A stretch of DNA of 18,439 bases, from contig CAYPNT010000060.1 in assembly GCA_964412235.1 (NCBI GenBank), forward strand, positions 1 through 18,439, read 5' to 3'. The notes beneath the pieces are model-generated. The model made no database searches. It saw only the letters and a list, made by a program, of their open reading frames with translations, and was not told where the DNA came from. Of this stretch, positions 1-7,740 are shown in pieces. This stretch comes from JAYZQT01 sp964412235 (GTDB taxonomy: Bacteria > Pseudomonadota > Alphaproteobacteria > MPNO01 > UBA830). The stretch's first letter is position 1. Every line of letters begins with the position of its first letter. The translations under genes were made by a program, and so were the position numbers.

Positions 1-169
1 GCGGCTCTGGATTATTTTGATATTTACCGTCTAGTGACAAAAAATCTGTAAAATTAACGCCACACGCCTTCACATCGACAACTATCTCCCCTTCCTTTGG
101 GTCCGGGTCTGATACCTCCTCTATTGAAACACGTCTATTCGTCGTATCTGTAATAACAACCGCACGCAT
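1..169 (-). CDS. NADPH:quinone oxidoreductase-like MDR protein, N-terminal fragment
   Basis: Only the first 56 codons are visible; the rest lies beyond the left edge. Translation from the ATG at 169 starts MRAVVITD and contains ACGVNFTDFLSLDGKYQ, the GroES-like N-terminal signature of medium-chain dehydrogenases of the quinone oxidoreductase/crotonyl-CoA reductase type (family pattern GVNFxDxLxxxGxY). The start is supported by a purine-rich AAGGAAA about 8 bases upstream on the minus strand. It lies 48 bp downstream of the dehydratase-like gene on the same strand and is probably cotranscribed with it. Such enzymes reduce quinones, enones or enoyl-CoAs with NADPH, so a product of the neighbouring dehydratase-like enzyme is a plausible substrate (inference). 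The zinc-binding and NADPH-binding parts cannot be seen, so the exact subfamily is open. Confidence 0.8.
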   Translation of the reverse strand, partial: MRAVVITDTTNRRVSIEEVSDPDPKEGEIVVDVKACGVNFTDFLSLDGKYQNNPEP

Positions 170-217
170 AAAGCTAATTTCCTTCGTGTTTGTAGTCCAA
201 AAAATGAATCGAAATAA

Positions 218-1792
218 TCACGCGCCTCGGCCCCGGGGAAACATCCGTTCTTGGTGAGGAGAGAGAGCGATGTCTTCACCATTTTGGTCTTCACCTATGC
301 CGGCTAAGTTTTTTGCTAGTTTTTTCTTGTATTCTAAATCTGACTGCCGGGCAATTTGGACGCGTTGTGCCTGTGGTGAGCCAGCGCCATGCATCGACTC
401 TGTCAGATACCCTACAGCATTACGCCCCAGCGTCATATTTTCTATTAACCTTAAAATTCTTAGACGATTCTCAGCGGAGACACCTGTGCGACCTTTTAAA
501 AACTTCTTAAGAAGAGGTCCAGTGACTTCGCTTTTAAAATCTTTTTCAGAGGGCGCGGTAACCATCAAACCGCCGGCCAGGTCCTGCGCCAAACGGGCGA
601 GCTCGTACGGATAGCGGGTAACGTTATGTTTGCAGACGTTAGCGAGCATGTCATTGCATTGGTAGTTACCGGATGTCGTCTTAAAGGACTCGTGCGACGC
701 CGCAATACCGGACGAGTAAATGGTTTCGTTTAGATGCGTCATTTCCACCAGCTTATCCCGTATATGCGAGGCATCCGGAACACCGTTATAATCCGCGATT
801 GTCGCTGCGGCGCCAATGATAACGTCCCCCAGCCCAGTTTTGCACACGTAGGACCGGCGATGGTAGGAAGTAAAACGCTCAACAAGGTCAGCGGCAAATT
901 CATATTCTCCGTCCATAAAAATTAGCTCGTTGGGAACGAATACATCGTCAATGATAATCATCGCCTCTTGGCCACCAAACTGCGCATTACCTACGTCCAT
1001 GTCACCCTCTTCCATTGACCGGGTGTCACAGGATTGTCGGCCATAAATGAAGCTTAGTCCCGGATCATCAACCGGCACCCCACACACGATCGCATACTCC
1101 TTATCCTCCTCGCTAAGTCGCATCGTCGGCATTACCAAAACCCAGTGGGAATTTATGCAGCCCGTTTGGTGTGCCTTCGCACCTCGAATTACGACCCCAT
1201 CCGCACGCCTCTCCACAACGTGAACGAACATGTCGGAGTCTTCTTGTGACGACGGTCCTTTGCTGCGGTCGCCCTTCACATCGGTCATAGCACCGCCTAC
1301 AACTAAATTGCCTTCTTGCACGGTTCTGGTGAAGGCGCCAAACCGTGTGTGATAGTTTGTGCCGTGTTTCAGATCAATCTCGTGAGTTATAGAATGCAGT
1401 GCGTTCGTAGCGTCCATTCCGACACAACGCTGAAAGCACGTCCCGGTGAGTTGACCTAACTTGCGCTGCATGCGGTTTTGCATAACGACATCGTCGACGC
1501 TTTCCGTAACATGGAGAAACCTATTAACGCGTTTACCCGATATTTTGGATTCAGCGCTCGCGAGATCCGGATTTTCATTGGCGAGGTCATAGGTCTTGGC
1601 TACTGCGTTAATAGACGGACGGATCATCGGATGATCGACGGGTTCAACGACTTCCTCCCCAAACAAATAAACCTTCAAGCCGCGGCCACGCAGGCTTTCA
1701 ATATATTCTTCGCCGGAAGTTATAGGGTTTCGGGCAGTACCTAACTTATTGGCACTTGCTAATGGGTTTCCACTGTCCCCGTCCATGGGCAT
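218..1792 (-). CDS. 4-hydroxybutyryl-CoA dehydratase / 4-hydroxyphenylacetate 3-hydroxylase (HpaB) family protein
   Basis: A 524-residue protein of the HpaB/AbfD superfamily (FAD-binding, acyl-CoA-dehydrogenase-like fold). It resembles 4-hydroxybutyryl-CoA dehydratase (AbfD) more than the iron-free HpaB hydroxylases. It keeps the CxxxC pair (C119, C123 in GTCFQRCVGMDA), then H311 and C317 followed by K318 (YHRRSYVCKTG), and E465 in TESMHGAGSPQAQR. From memory, the AbfD cluster ligands are Cys99, Cys103, His292 and Cys299, with Glu455 catalytic. Here His-to-Cys spacing is one residue shorter than in AbfD. The family dehydrates 4-hydroxybutyryl-CoA to crotonyl-CoA and isomerises vinylacetyl-CoA, using a [4Fe-4S] cluster and FAD. 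The start ATG has AGGGAGA upstream at normal spacing; a second in-frame ATG two codons later is possible. It diverges from the MBL gene and precedes the MDR gene. A 4-hydroxyacyl-CoA dehydratase-like role is likely, but the substrate is unknown and flavin hydroxylase activity is not excluded. Confidence 0.82.
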   Translation of the reverse strand: MPMDGDSGNPLASANKLGTARNPITSGEEYIESLRGRGLKVYLFGEEVVEPVDHPMIRPSINAVAKTYDLANENPDLASAESKISGKRVNRFLHVTESVDDVVMQNRMQRKLGQLTGTCFQRCVGMDATNALHSITHEIDLKHGTNYHTRFGAFTRTVQEGNLVVGGAMTDVKGDRSKGPSSQEDSDMFVHVVERRADGVVIRGAKAHQTGCINSHWVLVMPTMRLSEEDKEYAIVCGVPVDDPGLSFIYGRQSCDTRSMEEGDMDVGNAQFGGQEAMIIIDDVFVPNELIFMDGEYEFAADLVERFTSYHRRSYVCKTGLGDVIIGAAATIADYNGVPDASHIRDKLVEMTHLNETIYSSGIAASHESFKTTSGNYQCNDMLANVCKHNVTRYPYELARLAQDLAGGLMVTAPSEKDFKSEVTGPLLKKFLKGRTGVSAENRLRILRLIENMTLGRNAVGYLTESMHGAGSPQAQRVQIARQSDLEYKKKLAKNLAGIGEDQNGEDIALSPHQERMFPRGRGA

Positions 1793-1830
1793 GTCGCGTC
1801 TCCCTTAAAGGAAATTATTCCTAAACAGAA

Positions 1831-1864
1831 TAAACCAGGGCTTTTTGCTGCGCAAAAGGTCTCG
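1831..1864 (-). promoter_or_regulatory. Candidate sigma70-type promoter for the dehydratase-like gene
   Basis: Read on the minus strand, TTGCGC is followed after exactly 17 bases by TATTCT, then the ATG at 1792 roughly 40 bases further on. The -35 match to TTGACA is only 3 of 6 and the -10 match 4 of 6. The call therefore rests mainly on spacing and on position in a divergent gap. The -35 element lies inside the dyad at 1841-1859, so a bound regulator would be placed to block it. Confidence 0.3.
1841..1859. promoter_or_regulatory. Operator-like dyad in the divergent promoter region
   Basis: TTTTGC-TGC-GCAAAA is a perfect 6-bp inverted repeat with a 3-bp centre (1843-1857). It extends to 8 bp on each side if one T-G wobble is allowed. 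It sits near the middle of the 166-bp gap between two divergently transcribed genes, where operators are common. A second, smaller repeat, AGGAA-ATTA-TTCCT, lies at 1809-1822 near the minus-strand gene. No regulator gene is visible nearby, so its partner protein is unknown. It could equally be a chance repeat or a small RNA hairpin. Confidence 0.35.
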
Positions 1865-1903
1865 GCGTTCTCGTTACTACCGGGCTGGGCACACGCTTCA
1901 AAA

Positions 1904-1933
1904 TTGCTTAATCAGCTGTAAACTAGGTAAAAT
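1904..1933 (+). promoter_or_regulatory. Candidate promoter for the MBL hydrolase / CoA ligase operon
   Basis: TTGCTT at 1904-1909 is followed after 18 bases by TAAAAT at 1928-1933, a 5 of 6 match to the -10 consensus. Transcription would begin near 1940, leaving a short leader before the AGGAGA ribosome site at 1948-1953 and the ATG at 1959. The -35 half is weak. Confidence 0.4.
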
Positions 1934-1958
1934 CTCTAAGACGTATCAGGAGAAACAA

Positions 1959-2840
1959 ATGACACTCGGCGGTACTATTGGTGAAATCGTATGGCACCGC
2001 CTGATCGAAGCGGAAGGACCTGAGTTCGAAATTGGGTTTTTACTTCCCGACGCGACACCAGAAAAAATTGAAATGCACCGTAACTGGATGGAACCGAGGT
2101 TCATGGAACCTGTCACCAATCGCTTAATAATGGCCACTCAGTCCTATGTTATAAAAACCAAAAAACACACGATCCTCATCGATTCATGCGTTGGTAATGA
2201 CAAGGAAAGAAGGTTTTATAAGCCATGGTCGGGTTTGTCAGGCACCGAGTATTTGGACAAATTAGCCTCGATCGGTCTGTCCGTTGGCGACGTTGATTAC
2301 GTAATGTGCACCCACCTCCACGCGGACCATGTCGGGTGGAATACGCGCCTTGTTAATGGACGCTGGATACCGACATTTCCAAACGCCCGGTATATTTTTA
2401 CAAAAACAGAACTCGAATACTGGACGGAACTCAACAAGAAAGGGAAAAAGTATTCAGACGGGTGTATCGATGACAGCGTCCTTCCTGTCGTGGACGCAGG
2501 CCAAGCAGACATCGTGTCGGACGAATACGCATTCAATAATCAAATTAAATTTAAACCGACGCCGGGCCACACCCCGGGCCACGTCAGCATTCTCTTGAAC
2601 TCTGGTGGAGATAAAGCCGTAATATCAGGGGACGTTATGCACACACCAGTGCAGTGTCGGGAAACCTGTTGGAGCGCGGTGGGCTGCTCGGACCACGGGT
2701 TGTCAGCCGAAACCCGCCACGCCTTCCTGGACCAGTATTGTGAAACGGATACACTGGTCATGACAAGCCACTTTCCGTCGCCGTCCGTTGGCCATATTCG
2801 ACGTGATGGATCCGCGTTCAAGTTCGTATTTAAAGAATGA
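1959..2840 (+). CDS. MBL-fold metallo-hydrolase
   Basis: A 293-residue metallo-beta-lactamase-fold protein with the full set of metal ligands: THLHADHVGW (H119, H121, D123, H124), GHTPGHVS (H207), SGD (D225) and SHFPSP (H271). This is the layout of the lactonase/hydrolase branch, which binds two zinc ions and opens lactones or hydrolyses esters and thioesters. There is no signal peptide, so it should be cytoplasmic. The start at 1959 is chosen because AGGAGA lies 5 bases upstream and homology-like sequence begins there. An in-frame ATG at 1845 would add 38 basic residues and run through the promoter region. It is 42 bp upstream of a CoA ligase on the same strand, which suggests that the acid it releases is then activated (inference). 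Quorum-lactone degradation is an alternative but has no support from neighbours. Confidence 0.88.
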   Translation: MTLGGTIGEIVWHRLIEAEGPEFEIGFLLPDATPEKIEMHRNWMEPRFMEPVTNRLIMATQSYVIKTKKHTILIDSCVGNDKERRFYKPWSGLSGTEYLDKLASIGLSVGDVDYVMCTHLHADHVGWNTRLVNGRWIPTFPNARYIFTKTELEYWTELNKKGKKYSDGCIDDSVLPVVDAGQADIVSDEYAFNNQIKFKPTPGHTPGHVSILLNSGGDKAVISGDVMHTPVQCRETCWSAVGCSDHGLSAETRHAFLDQYCETDTLVMTSHFPSPSVGHIRRDGSAFKFVFKE

Positions 2841-2882
2841 AAAAACACAAAACCACAATACCCGTGACCGGAGGACCGAACC

Positions 2883-4427
2883 ATGTTGCATAAAACGATT
2901 GGGCAAATACTCCCTGAAATCGCCCTAAAATATGGGAATAAAACCGCACTGATCGTGGGAGACCGAAAATTTTCATTTGACGAACTTAATCAGCTGAGCG
3001 ATCGCCTCGCCATTGGCTTATCCCGGCTGGGAATAGGCGAGGGTGATTGCGTAACGCTATACGCGCCAAATAGTTGGGAGTGGGTAGTCGCCTATTACGG
3101 AATAGCGAAGGTGGGGGCTATTATTAACCCGGTAAATGTTATGCTTACGCCCGAAGAAGTTGGCTACGTCGTAAAAGATTGCAGCGCGAAGGCCTTGTTT
3201 ACAACCGGCGGCCGAGCGGCACCGATAATTGGCTTGAAAAACGAGAGCGATCTCACGGAAATTGTGACCTTTGGTACCAATACGCCGACCGGGGCCGTCA
3301 CATTCGATGCAATAATTTCAGGGGACGATACCGCCTTTACGCCGCCTCAAATAGATCCCACTTCCCTGTCAACTATTTGCTATACGTCAGGCACAACGGG
3401 ATTTCCCAAGGGTGCCATGCTCAGCCATCGAAATGTCGTGCTAAACGCCGCAATGACGGCCGCGATGAACATGCGACAAGCGGAAGATATCCAGATCACA
3501 GCACTGCCGTGCGCCCACGTGTATGGAGCAGCCATCATGAACCTAAGCTTTATGTTTGGCAGCACCTTCGTCCTCATGGAACGCTTTGATGCCGTTGAAT
3601 TAATGGAAGCTATCCAAACACACAAAGCAACTATAATGGATGGCGTGCCTACAATGTATTTCTACATTCTCGCGCACCCCGATTTTGCCCGCTACGACTT
3701 ATCCTCTCTATCCCGCGCCGTCGTGGGAGGTCAAACAATGCCGTCCGCCAAATCAGAGGAGTGGGAGGAAAAGGTAGGGTGCCCGGTTTTAGAACTGTGG
3801 GGGATGACGGAACTCGCCGGGCCCGGCGTGATGCAGCATTCGTATGGGGAAAATCGCTTGGGTTCGGTAGGCATAGAGATGTTGTATGTGCGCGCGCGGA
3901 TTGCGGATCCCGAGGAGCCGTCAAAGACACTCCCCAACGGCGAGGTAGGGGAACTGATGGTCGCTGGGCCACTTGTTATGATGGGTTATTTTGGCAATGA
4001 CACAGCCACACGAGAAGCAATAGAACCCGACGGCTGGCTGCACTCTGGGGACCTCGCAAAAATGGATGACGAAGGGTACATTTATATTGTAGACCGTAAA
4101 AAGGACATGATTTTGACAGCCGGATACAACATTTATCCCGCTGAAATAGAACGAGTGATATCAGGCCACCCCAACGTCGCAATGGTTGGTGTTGGAGCGA
4201 AACCTGACCCAGAAAAAGGTGAAATAGCGAAAGCCTACGTTGTACTCAAGCCGAACGAATCCTGCCTCCCACAAGAGATACAGGAATATTGTCGAAACCA
4301 CTTAGCTGCATATAAGGTCCCCCGCGAAGTGCAACTCGTCCCAGACTTGCCAACGACGTCGACCGGAAAAATTCTACGACGCGAACTACACACCCTCGAA
4401 ATGGCCGCACCCGCGGGCGCGGAGTAA
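2883..4427 (+). CDS. Acyl-CoA synthetase (AMP-forming), class I adenylate-forming ligase
   Basis: A 514-residue ANL-superfamily ligase that activates a carboxylic acid as acyl-AMP and transfers it to CoA. The P-loop motif is intact (YTSGTTGFPKG, 168-178). It is followed by the A5-like ELWGMTELAGPG and the hinge region WLHSGDLAKMDDEGYIYIVDRKKD. The C-terminal catalytic lysine lies in TSTGKILRREL (K496). Length is typical of medium/long-chain or aryl-CoA ligases. Start ATG at 2883 has GGAGG at 2870-2874. The gene follows the MBL hydrolase by 42 bp, so they are likely one transcript. The substrate cannot be read from sequence; fatty, cyclic or aryl acids all fit. It converges on a second CoA ligase of a different subgroup 4 bp away. 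Confidence 0.92.
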   Translation: MLHKTIGQILPEIALKYGNKTALIVGDRKFSFDELNQLSDRLAIGLSRLGIGEGDCVTLYAPNSWEWVVAYYGIAKVGAIINPVNVMLTPEEVGYVVKDCSAKALFTTGGRAAPIIGLKNESDLTEIVTFGTNTPTGAVTFDAIISGDDTAFTPPQIDPTSLSTICYTSGTTGFPKGAMLSHRNVVLNAAMTAAMNMRQAEDIQITALPCAHVYGAAIMNLSFMFGSTFVLMERFDAVELMEAIQTHKATIMDGVPTMYFYILAHPDFARYDLSSLSRAVVGGQTMPSAKSEEWEEKVGCPVLELWGMTELAGPGVMQHSYGENRLGSVGIEMLYVRARIADPEEPSKTLPNGEVGELMVAGPLVMMGYFGNDTATREAIEPDGWLHSGDLAKMDDEGYIYIVDRKKDMILTAGYNIYPAEIERVISGHPNVAMVGVGAKPDPEKGEIAKAYVVLKPNESCLPQEIQEYCRNHLAAYKVPREVQLVPDLPTTSTGKILRRELHTLEMAAPAGAE

Positions 4428-4440
4428 AACATCATGTTTT
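4426..4440. terminator. Palindrome spanning two convergent stop codons, possible weak bidirectional terminator
   Basis: AAAACAT-C-ATGTTTT is a perfect 7-bp inverted repeat around one base. It contains part of the TAA of the plus-strand ligase and the whole TGA of the minus-strand ligase. As RNA it would form a short A-U-rich hairpin ending in four U on either strand. That is too weak to be a confident intrinsic terminator, but it sits where a bidirectional one is needed. Confidence 0.3.
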
Positions 4441-6069
4441 CGCTGCTTCTTCTCTGAGTTCTACGCGTCGTATTTTTCCGGAAATCGTTTTAGGTAGTGC
4501 ATCCCTGAACACAATTGAGCGCGGGTATTTATATGGCGCAGTATGTCGCTTAACGAACTCTTGTAGTTCCCTGGCAAGATCATCATCAGGTACGAAACCG
4601 GGCGCGAGGGTTACATAAGCCATGACGATTTCGCCACGTATTTGATCGGGCTTTCCGACGACCGCGGATTCTAGCACGGCTTCATGCTCAATGAGCGCGC
4701 TTTCTACTTCAAACGGACTGATGCGGTAACTGGCCGACGAAATTATGTCGTCGGAACGGCCTACGAACCAAATATAACCGTCTTCATCCCGGGTCGCTGT
4801 ATCCCCCGTATAATACCAGCCGTTTCTAAACGCCTGCGCAGTCACGGCGTCGTCATGGATGTAGCCATGGAATAAACCCGGAGGCCACGGATCCTCCAAT
4901 TTTACCCCTATATGACCTACTTCGTGATCGTTTAAGACAGTGCCCCTATCGTCAATTATGTCCACCGTCACCCCGGGCACTGGCTTCCCCATAGAGCCGG
5001 GACGGACCTCCATCCCCGGAAAATTTGCTACAATATTAATTGTTTCAGTCTGACCATATCCGTCGTAGATATCACAGCCTGTGGCGCCCTTCCACGCTCG
5101 CATTGCTTCGGGATTAAGCGGCTCGCCCGCTCCAAAACAGTGGCGAAGGGATGAAAAATCAGCACCAGAAAGGTCCATCTGCGCCAACACTCTATAAACG
5201 GTCGGCGGCGCGCAAAATGTCGTCACGCCATGCTCGGCAATAATCTTGAGATGGACGTCCGCGTCGAAACCTTCGCCGTCGTAGAGGAGGACGGTCGCGC
5301 CTGCGAGAAACGGCGGATATAGTAACCCCCAAGCTGCCTTGGCCCATCCCGTATCTGTAAGCGTCCAGTGAATATCGTCTTCGCGGAGGTCCATCCAGTA
5401 ATTTCCGGTGATCACGTGGGCTAACGCATAAGCGTGGTCACGACCAACCATCTTCGGCATTTGCGTTGTCCCAGAAGTAAAATAGATCAACATCAATTCA
5501 TCTTTATATGTGGGGGGCAGTAAGGCGCGATCAACAGTATCGCGTTCCGCAGAACACATTTCTTCCAGCGCATGCCACCCCTGGCACTCACCCCCTACGA
5601 CAACTAATAATTCAAGCGACGGACAGTTGGCCTTAATCTGTTCCACTTTTTCAACATGTGCGGCCGTCACGATAGCGAGCCGGGCGTTGGCTTGAGTGAT
5701 ACGGTATTCTATATCTCTCGCTGTCAAAAGATTTGTGCCGGGCATAGCTATGACGCCTGTCTTATTGCACCCAAGGAGCACCTGATACCACTCGACGACT
5801 CTGGGCATCATAACGAAGGCGAGGTCCCCTTTGTTCACTCCGAGCGTAATCAGTGCGTTCGCGAACTTATTGGATAGCCGATTGAGATCGGCATAACTGT
5901 ATTTTGTGACAGCGTGTCCGGACCGGTCAATACAGAGCAACGCCGTCTTATTATTTTCGGTTGCGCGCTTTCCTACGACGTCAAAGGCGAAATTAAAATT
6001 GTCGGGAACATCCAGCCGAAAACCCGCCCTCATGGTTTCATAGTCAAATTCTCGAATACTTGCCGACAT
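4432..6069 (-). CDS. Acyl-CoA synthetase (AMP-forming), medium-chain/ACSM-like
   Basis: A 545-residue adenylate-forming ligase whose overall pattern resembles the acetyl-/medium-chain acyl-CoA synthetase (ACSM) branch, which activates short and medium acids and benzoate-like acids. It is clearly not a paralogue-level copy of the ligase at 2883. Visible landmarks are FTSGTTQMPKM (P-loop, 198-207), the DGYGQTE adenine/substrate motif, the WYYTGDTATRDEDGYIWFVGRSDD hinge region and the catalytic lysine K532 in TISGKIRR. The P-loop glycine usually found before the xPK is replaced by glutamine (Q203). The start ATG at 6069 has GGGAG about 10 bases upstream. It is transcribed divergently from the amidase gene and convergently with the other ligase, as a single-gene unit. 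Benzoate-, aryl- or butyrate-type acids are the reasonable substrate guesses. Confidence 0.9.
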   Translation of the reverse strand: MSASIREFDYETMRAGFRLDVPDNFNFAFDVVGKRATENNKTALLCIDRSGHAVTKYSYADLNRLSNKFANALITLGVNKGDLAFVMMPRVVEWYQVLLGCNKTGVIAMPGTNLLTARDIEYRITQANARLAIVTAAHVEKVEQIKANCPSLELLVVVGGECQGWHALEEMCSAERDTVDRALLPPTYKDELMLIYFTSGTTQMPKMVGRDHAYALAHVITGNYWMDLREDDIHWTLTDTGWAKAAWGLLYPPFLAGATVLLYDGEGFDADVHLKIIAEHGVTTFCAPPTVYRVLAQMDLSGADFSSLRHCFGAGEPLNPEAMRAWKGATGCDIYDGYGQTETINIVANFPGMEVRPGSMGKPVPGVTVDIIDDRGTVLNDHEVGHIGVKLEDPWPPGLFHGYIHDDAVTAQAFRNGWYYTGDTATRDEDGYIWFVGRSDDIISSASYRISPFEVESALIEHEAVLESAVVGKPDQIRGEIVMAYVTLAPGFVPDDDLARELQEFVKRHTAPYKYPRSIVFRDALPKTISGKIRRVELREEAAKT

Positions 6070-6094
6070 CAGATTACGCTCCCGTTCACCAATT

Positions 6095-6122
6095 CTAATA
6101 AAATTTCCTCATATCCTGGCAA
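6095..6122 (-). promoter_or_regulatory. Candidate sigma70-type promoter for the ACSM-like ligase
   Basis: On the minus strand TTGCCA (6117-6122, 5 of 6 to consensus) is followed after 16 bases by TATTAG (6095-6100, 4 of 6). The gene start at 6069 lies 25 bases beyond. This is a reasonable match in the divergent gap; no operator is obvious. Confidence 0.4.
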
Positions 6123-6202
6123 TTAAAGCAAGTATCGACAGAGGCAAGGACAATATGATGTAGTGAATGCAACACTTACCTCTACGGTTAAAGGACACAA
6201 TC

Positions 6203-7651
6203 ATGCCAGACATCGCCTTCTCCTCCGCCAAGCGGCTTGCAAGCCTGATCAGGCGACGCAAGATTGGATCCGTCGAACTCCTAGAGCACTATTTAGCGCG
6301 ATTCAAAAAATATAACCCGCAACTAAACGCTATTGTAGAAACACGAATAGAAAAGGCACGCGAGCAAGCACGTGCGGCGGATCAAGCGCTCGCGCGCAGC
6401 GAACGATGGGGACCACTACACGGTGTTCCTATGACCGTGAAGGACTCTTTCGATGTGAAGGGCCTAGCAACCACCTGGGGTGTACCCACTCAAAAAAACA
6501 ATATAGCCACGGCCGATGCACTTTCGGTAAGACGCCTCACCGAAGCAGGCGCTATCATCTTCGGAAAAACGAATGTCCCAATGTGGCTTGCCGATTGTCA
6601 AAGTTTCAACTCAATCTACGGTAGAACGCAAAACCCCTGGAACCTTGACCATTCACCTGGCGGTTCGTCAGGCGGGTCAGCGGCCGCACTCGCTGCGGGA
6701 CTGACAGGTTTAGAGATGGGTAGTGACATCGCTGGATCAATTCGGAACCCCGCTGCCTTTTGCGGTTTATACGGTCACAAACCAACGATGGGTATTTGCT
6801 CCACCCAAGGGCATACTTTGGATAAAAACGTTGCCCCAATCGATATGCTTGTGATCGGTCCACTCGCCCGAAGTGCTGGCGATCTTATTATCGCTTTAAA
6901 GATTATTTCGGGTTTTGACGAGATCGATTCTCAAGGTCTGCGAATATCCCTTCCACGGCCGCGAAAAAAACGCCTCGACGAATATAAAATCTCTATCATT
7001 GTGGATGATGAAACTGTGCCTCTCGCTCGCGAGGTGTGCCTGTTGCAAGAGCGATTAGCGGATTTTCTAAAACACACTTGTGTTCAGGTTGATATTGGTG
7101 CGAGGCCAGATTTTGACGTAGCCGAAACACACCGGGTGTTCGACATATTGCTAAGAGCGACGACCTCTGGCCGACAAACAGATGGAGAATTCGTTGACAA
7201 TGTTGCCGCACGCGACGCACTAAGCGCCGCGGATGACAGTAAATGGGCGAGAATGCTGCGAGGCGTCACGCTAAGCCATCGGGACTGGTCGTCACTAAAT
7301 GAAACACGACACAGGTTCCGGTGGAAATGGCACGAATTCTTTCAGCAATATGACCTTTTATTGATGCCGACCGCTTTTTCCTCAGCCTTCAAGCATAATA
7401 CGACGCCACCCTACGAACGGTCCCTACCAATAGATAACACTATGCAACCCTTCATGAACCAAACCTCTATTATAGGGCCTGCAAATTATAGTTACCTACC
7501 GACGACCGTAGCGCCGATTGGTTTCACAGATGACATGTTGCCCCTCGGCGTTCAAATAGTGGGTCCGCAATATGGAGACCGGACCTGTATCCACTTCGCC
7601 GGGCTGTTGGAGAAATATTATCAGGCGTTTACCCCTCCTCCGGGATATTAA
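6203..7651 (+). CDS. Amidase-signature family hydrolase
   Basis: A 482-residue amidase-signature enzyme, which hydrolyses a carboxamide (or ester) to the acid plus ammonia or amine. The Ser-cisSer-Lys triad is complete: K80 in MTVKDSFDV, cis-Ser S155 in SPGGSSGGSA, and nucleophile S179 in GSDIAGSIRNPA. The cisSer-to-Ser distance of 24 matches the family. The usual GGSIR is AGSIR here. Length is normal and no signal peptide is seen. The start at 6203 is preferred over the in-frame ATG at 6167 because AAAGGA (6190-6195) sits 7 bases upstream. It is followed after 89 bp by the BKACE-like and cupin genes on the same strand. It is not a GatA candidate, since no gatB/gatC lies beside it. In this setting it probably opens an amide made during breakdown of a nitrogenous compound (inference). 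Confidence 0.9.
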   Translation: MPDIAFSSAKRLASLIRRRKIGSVELLEHYLARFKKYNPQLNAIVETRIEKAREQARAADQALARSERWGPLHGVPMTVKDSFDVKGLATTWGVPTQKNNIATADALSVRRLTEAGAIIFGKTNVPMWLADCQSFNSIYGRTQNPWNLDHSPGGSSGGSAAALAAGLTGLEMGSDIAGSIRNPAAFCGLYGHKPTMGICSTQGHTLDKNVAPIDMLVIGPLARSAGDLIIALKIISGFDEIDSQGLRISLPRPRKKRLDEYKISIIVDDETVPLAREVCLLQERLADFLKHTCVQVDIGARPDFDVAETHRVFDILLRATTSGRQTDGEFVDNVAARDALSAADDSKWARMLRGVTLSHRDWSSLNETRHRFRWKWHEFFQQYDLLLMPTAFSSAFKHNTTPPYERSLPIDNTMQPFMNQTSIIGPANYSYLPTTVAPIGFTDDMLPLGVQIVGPQYGDRTCIHFAGLLEKYYQAFTPPPGY

Positions 7652-7680
7652 TAACACTGGAGGCAGTTAACGCGTATAAT
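7651..7680 (+). promoter_or_regulatory. Possible internal promoter before the BKACE-like gene
   Basis: A perfect TATAAT lies at 7675-7680 in the 89-bp gap after the amidase stop. The only -35-like hexamer at allowed spacing is ATAACA (7651-7656, 18-base spacer), which is weak. If used, transcription would start about 54 bases ahead of the ATG at 7741. It would partly uncouple the downstream pair from the amidase. Confidence 0.35.
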
Positions 7681-7740
7681 GCGCTTTCGTTTCTTTCTAA
7701 AAGCAGAGAAAATAATGCAGCACAAAACAAGACGACTCAC

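Noticed and set aside
1845..1958. Longer N-terminus of the MBL hydrolase starting at the ATG at 1845
   Set aside because: It would add a basic, low-quality 38-residue leader, would cross the promoter-like region and dyad, and has no ribosome site, while the ATG at 1959 has a strong one.
6167..6202. Upstream ATG of the amidase
   Set aside because: No ribosome site precedes it, and AAAGGA is placed ideally for the ATG at 6203.
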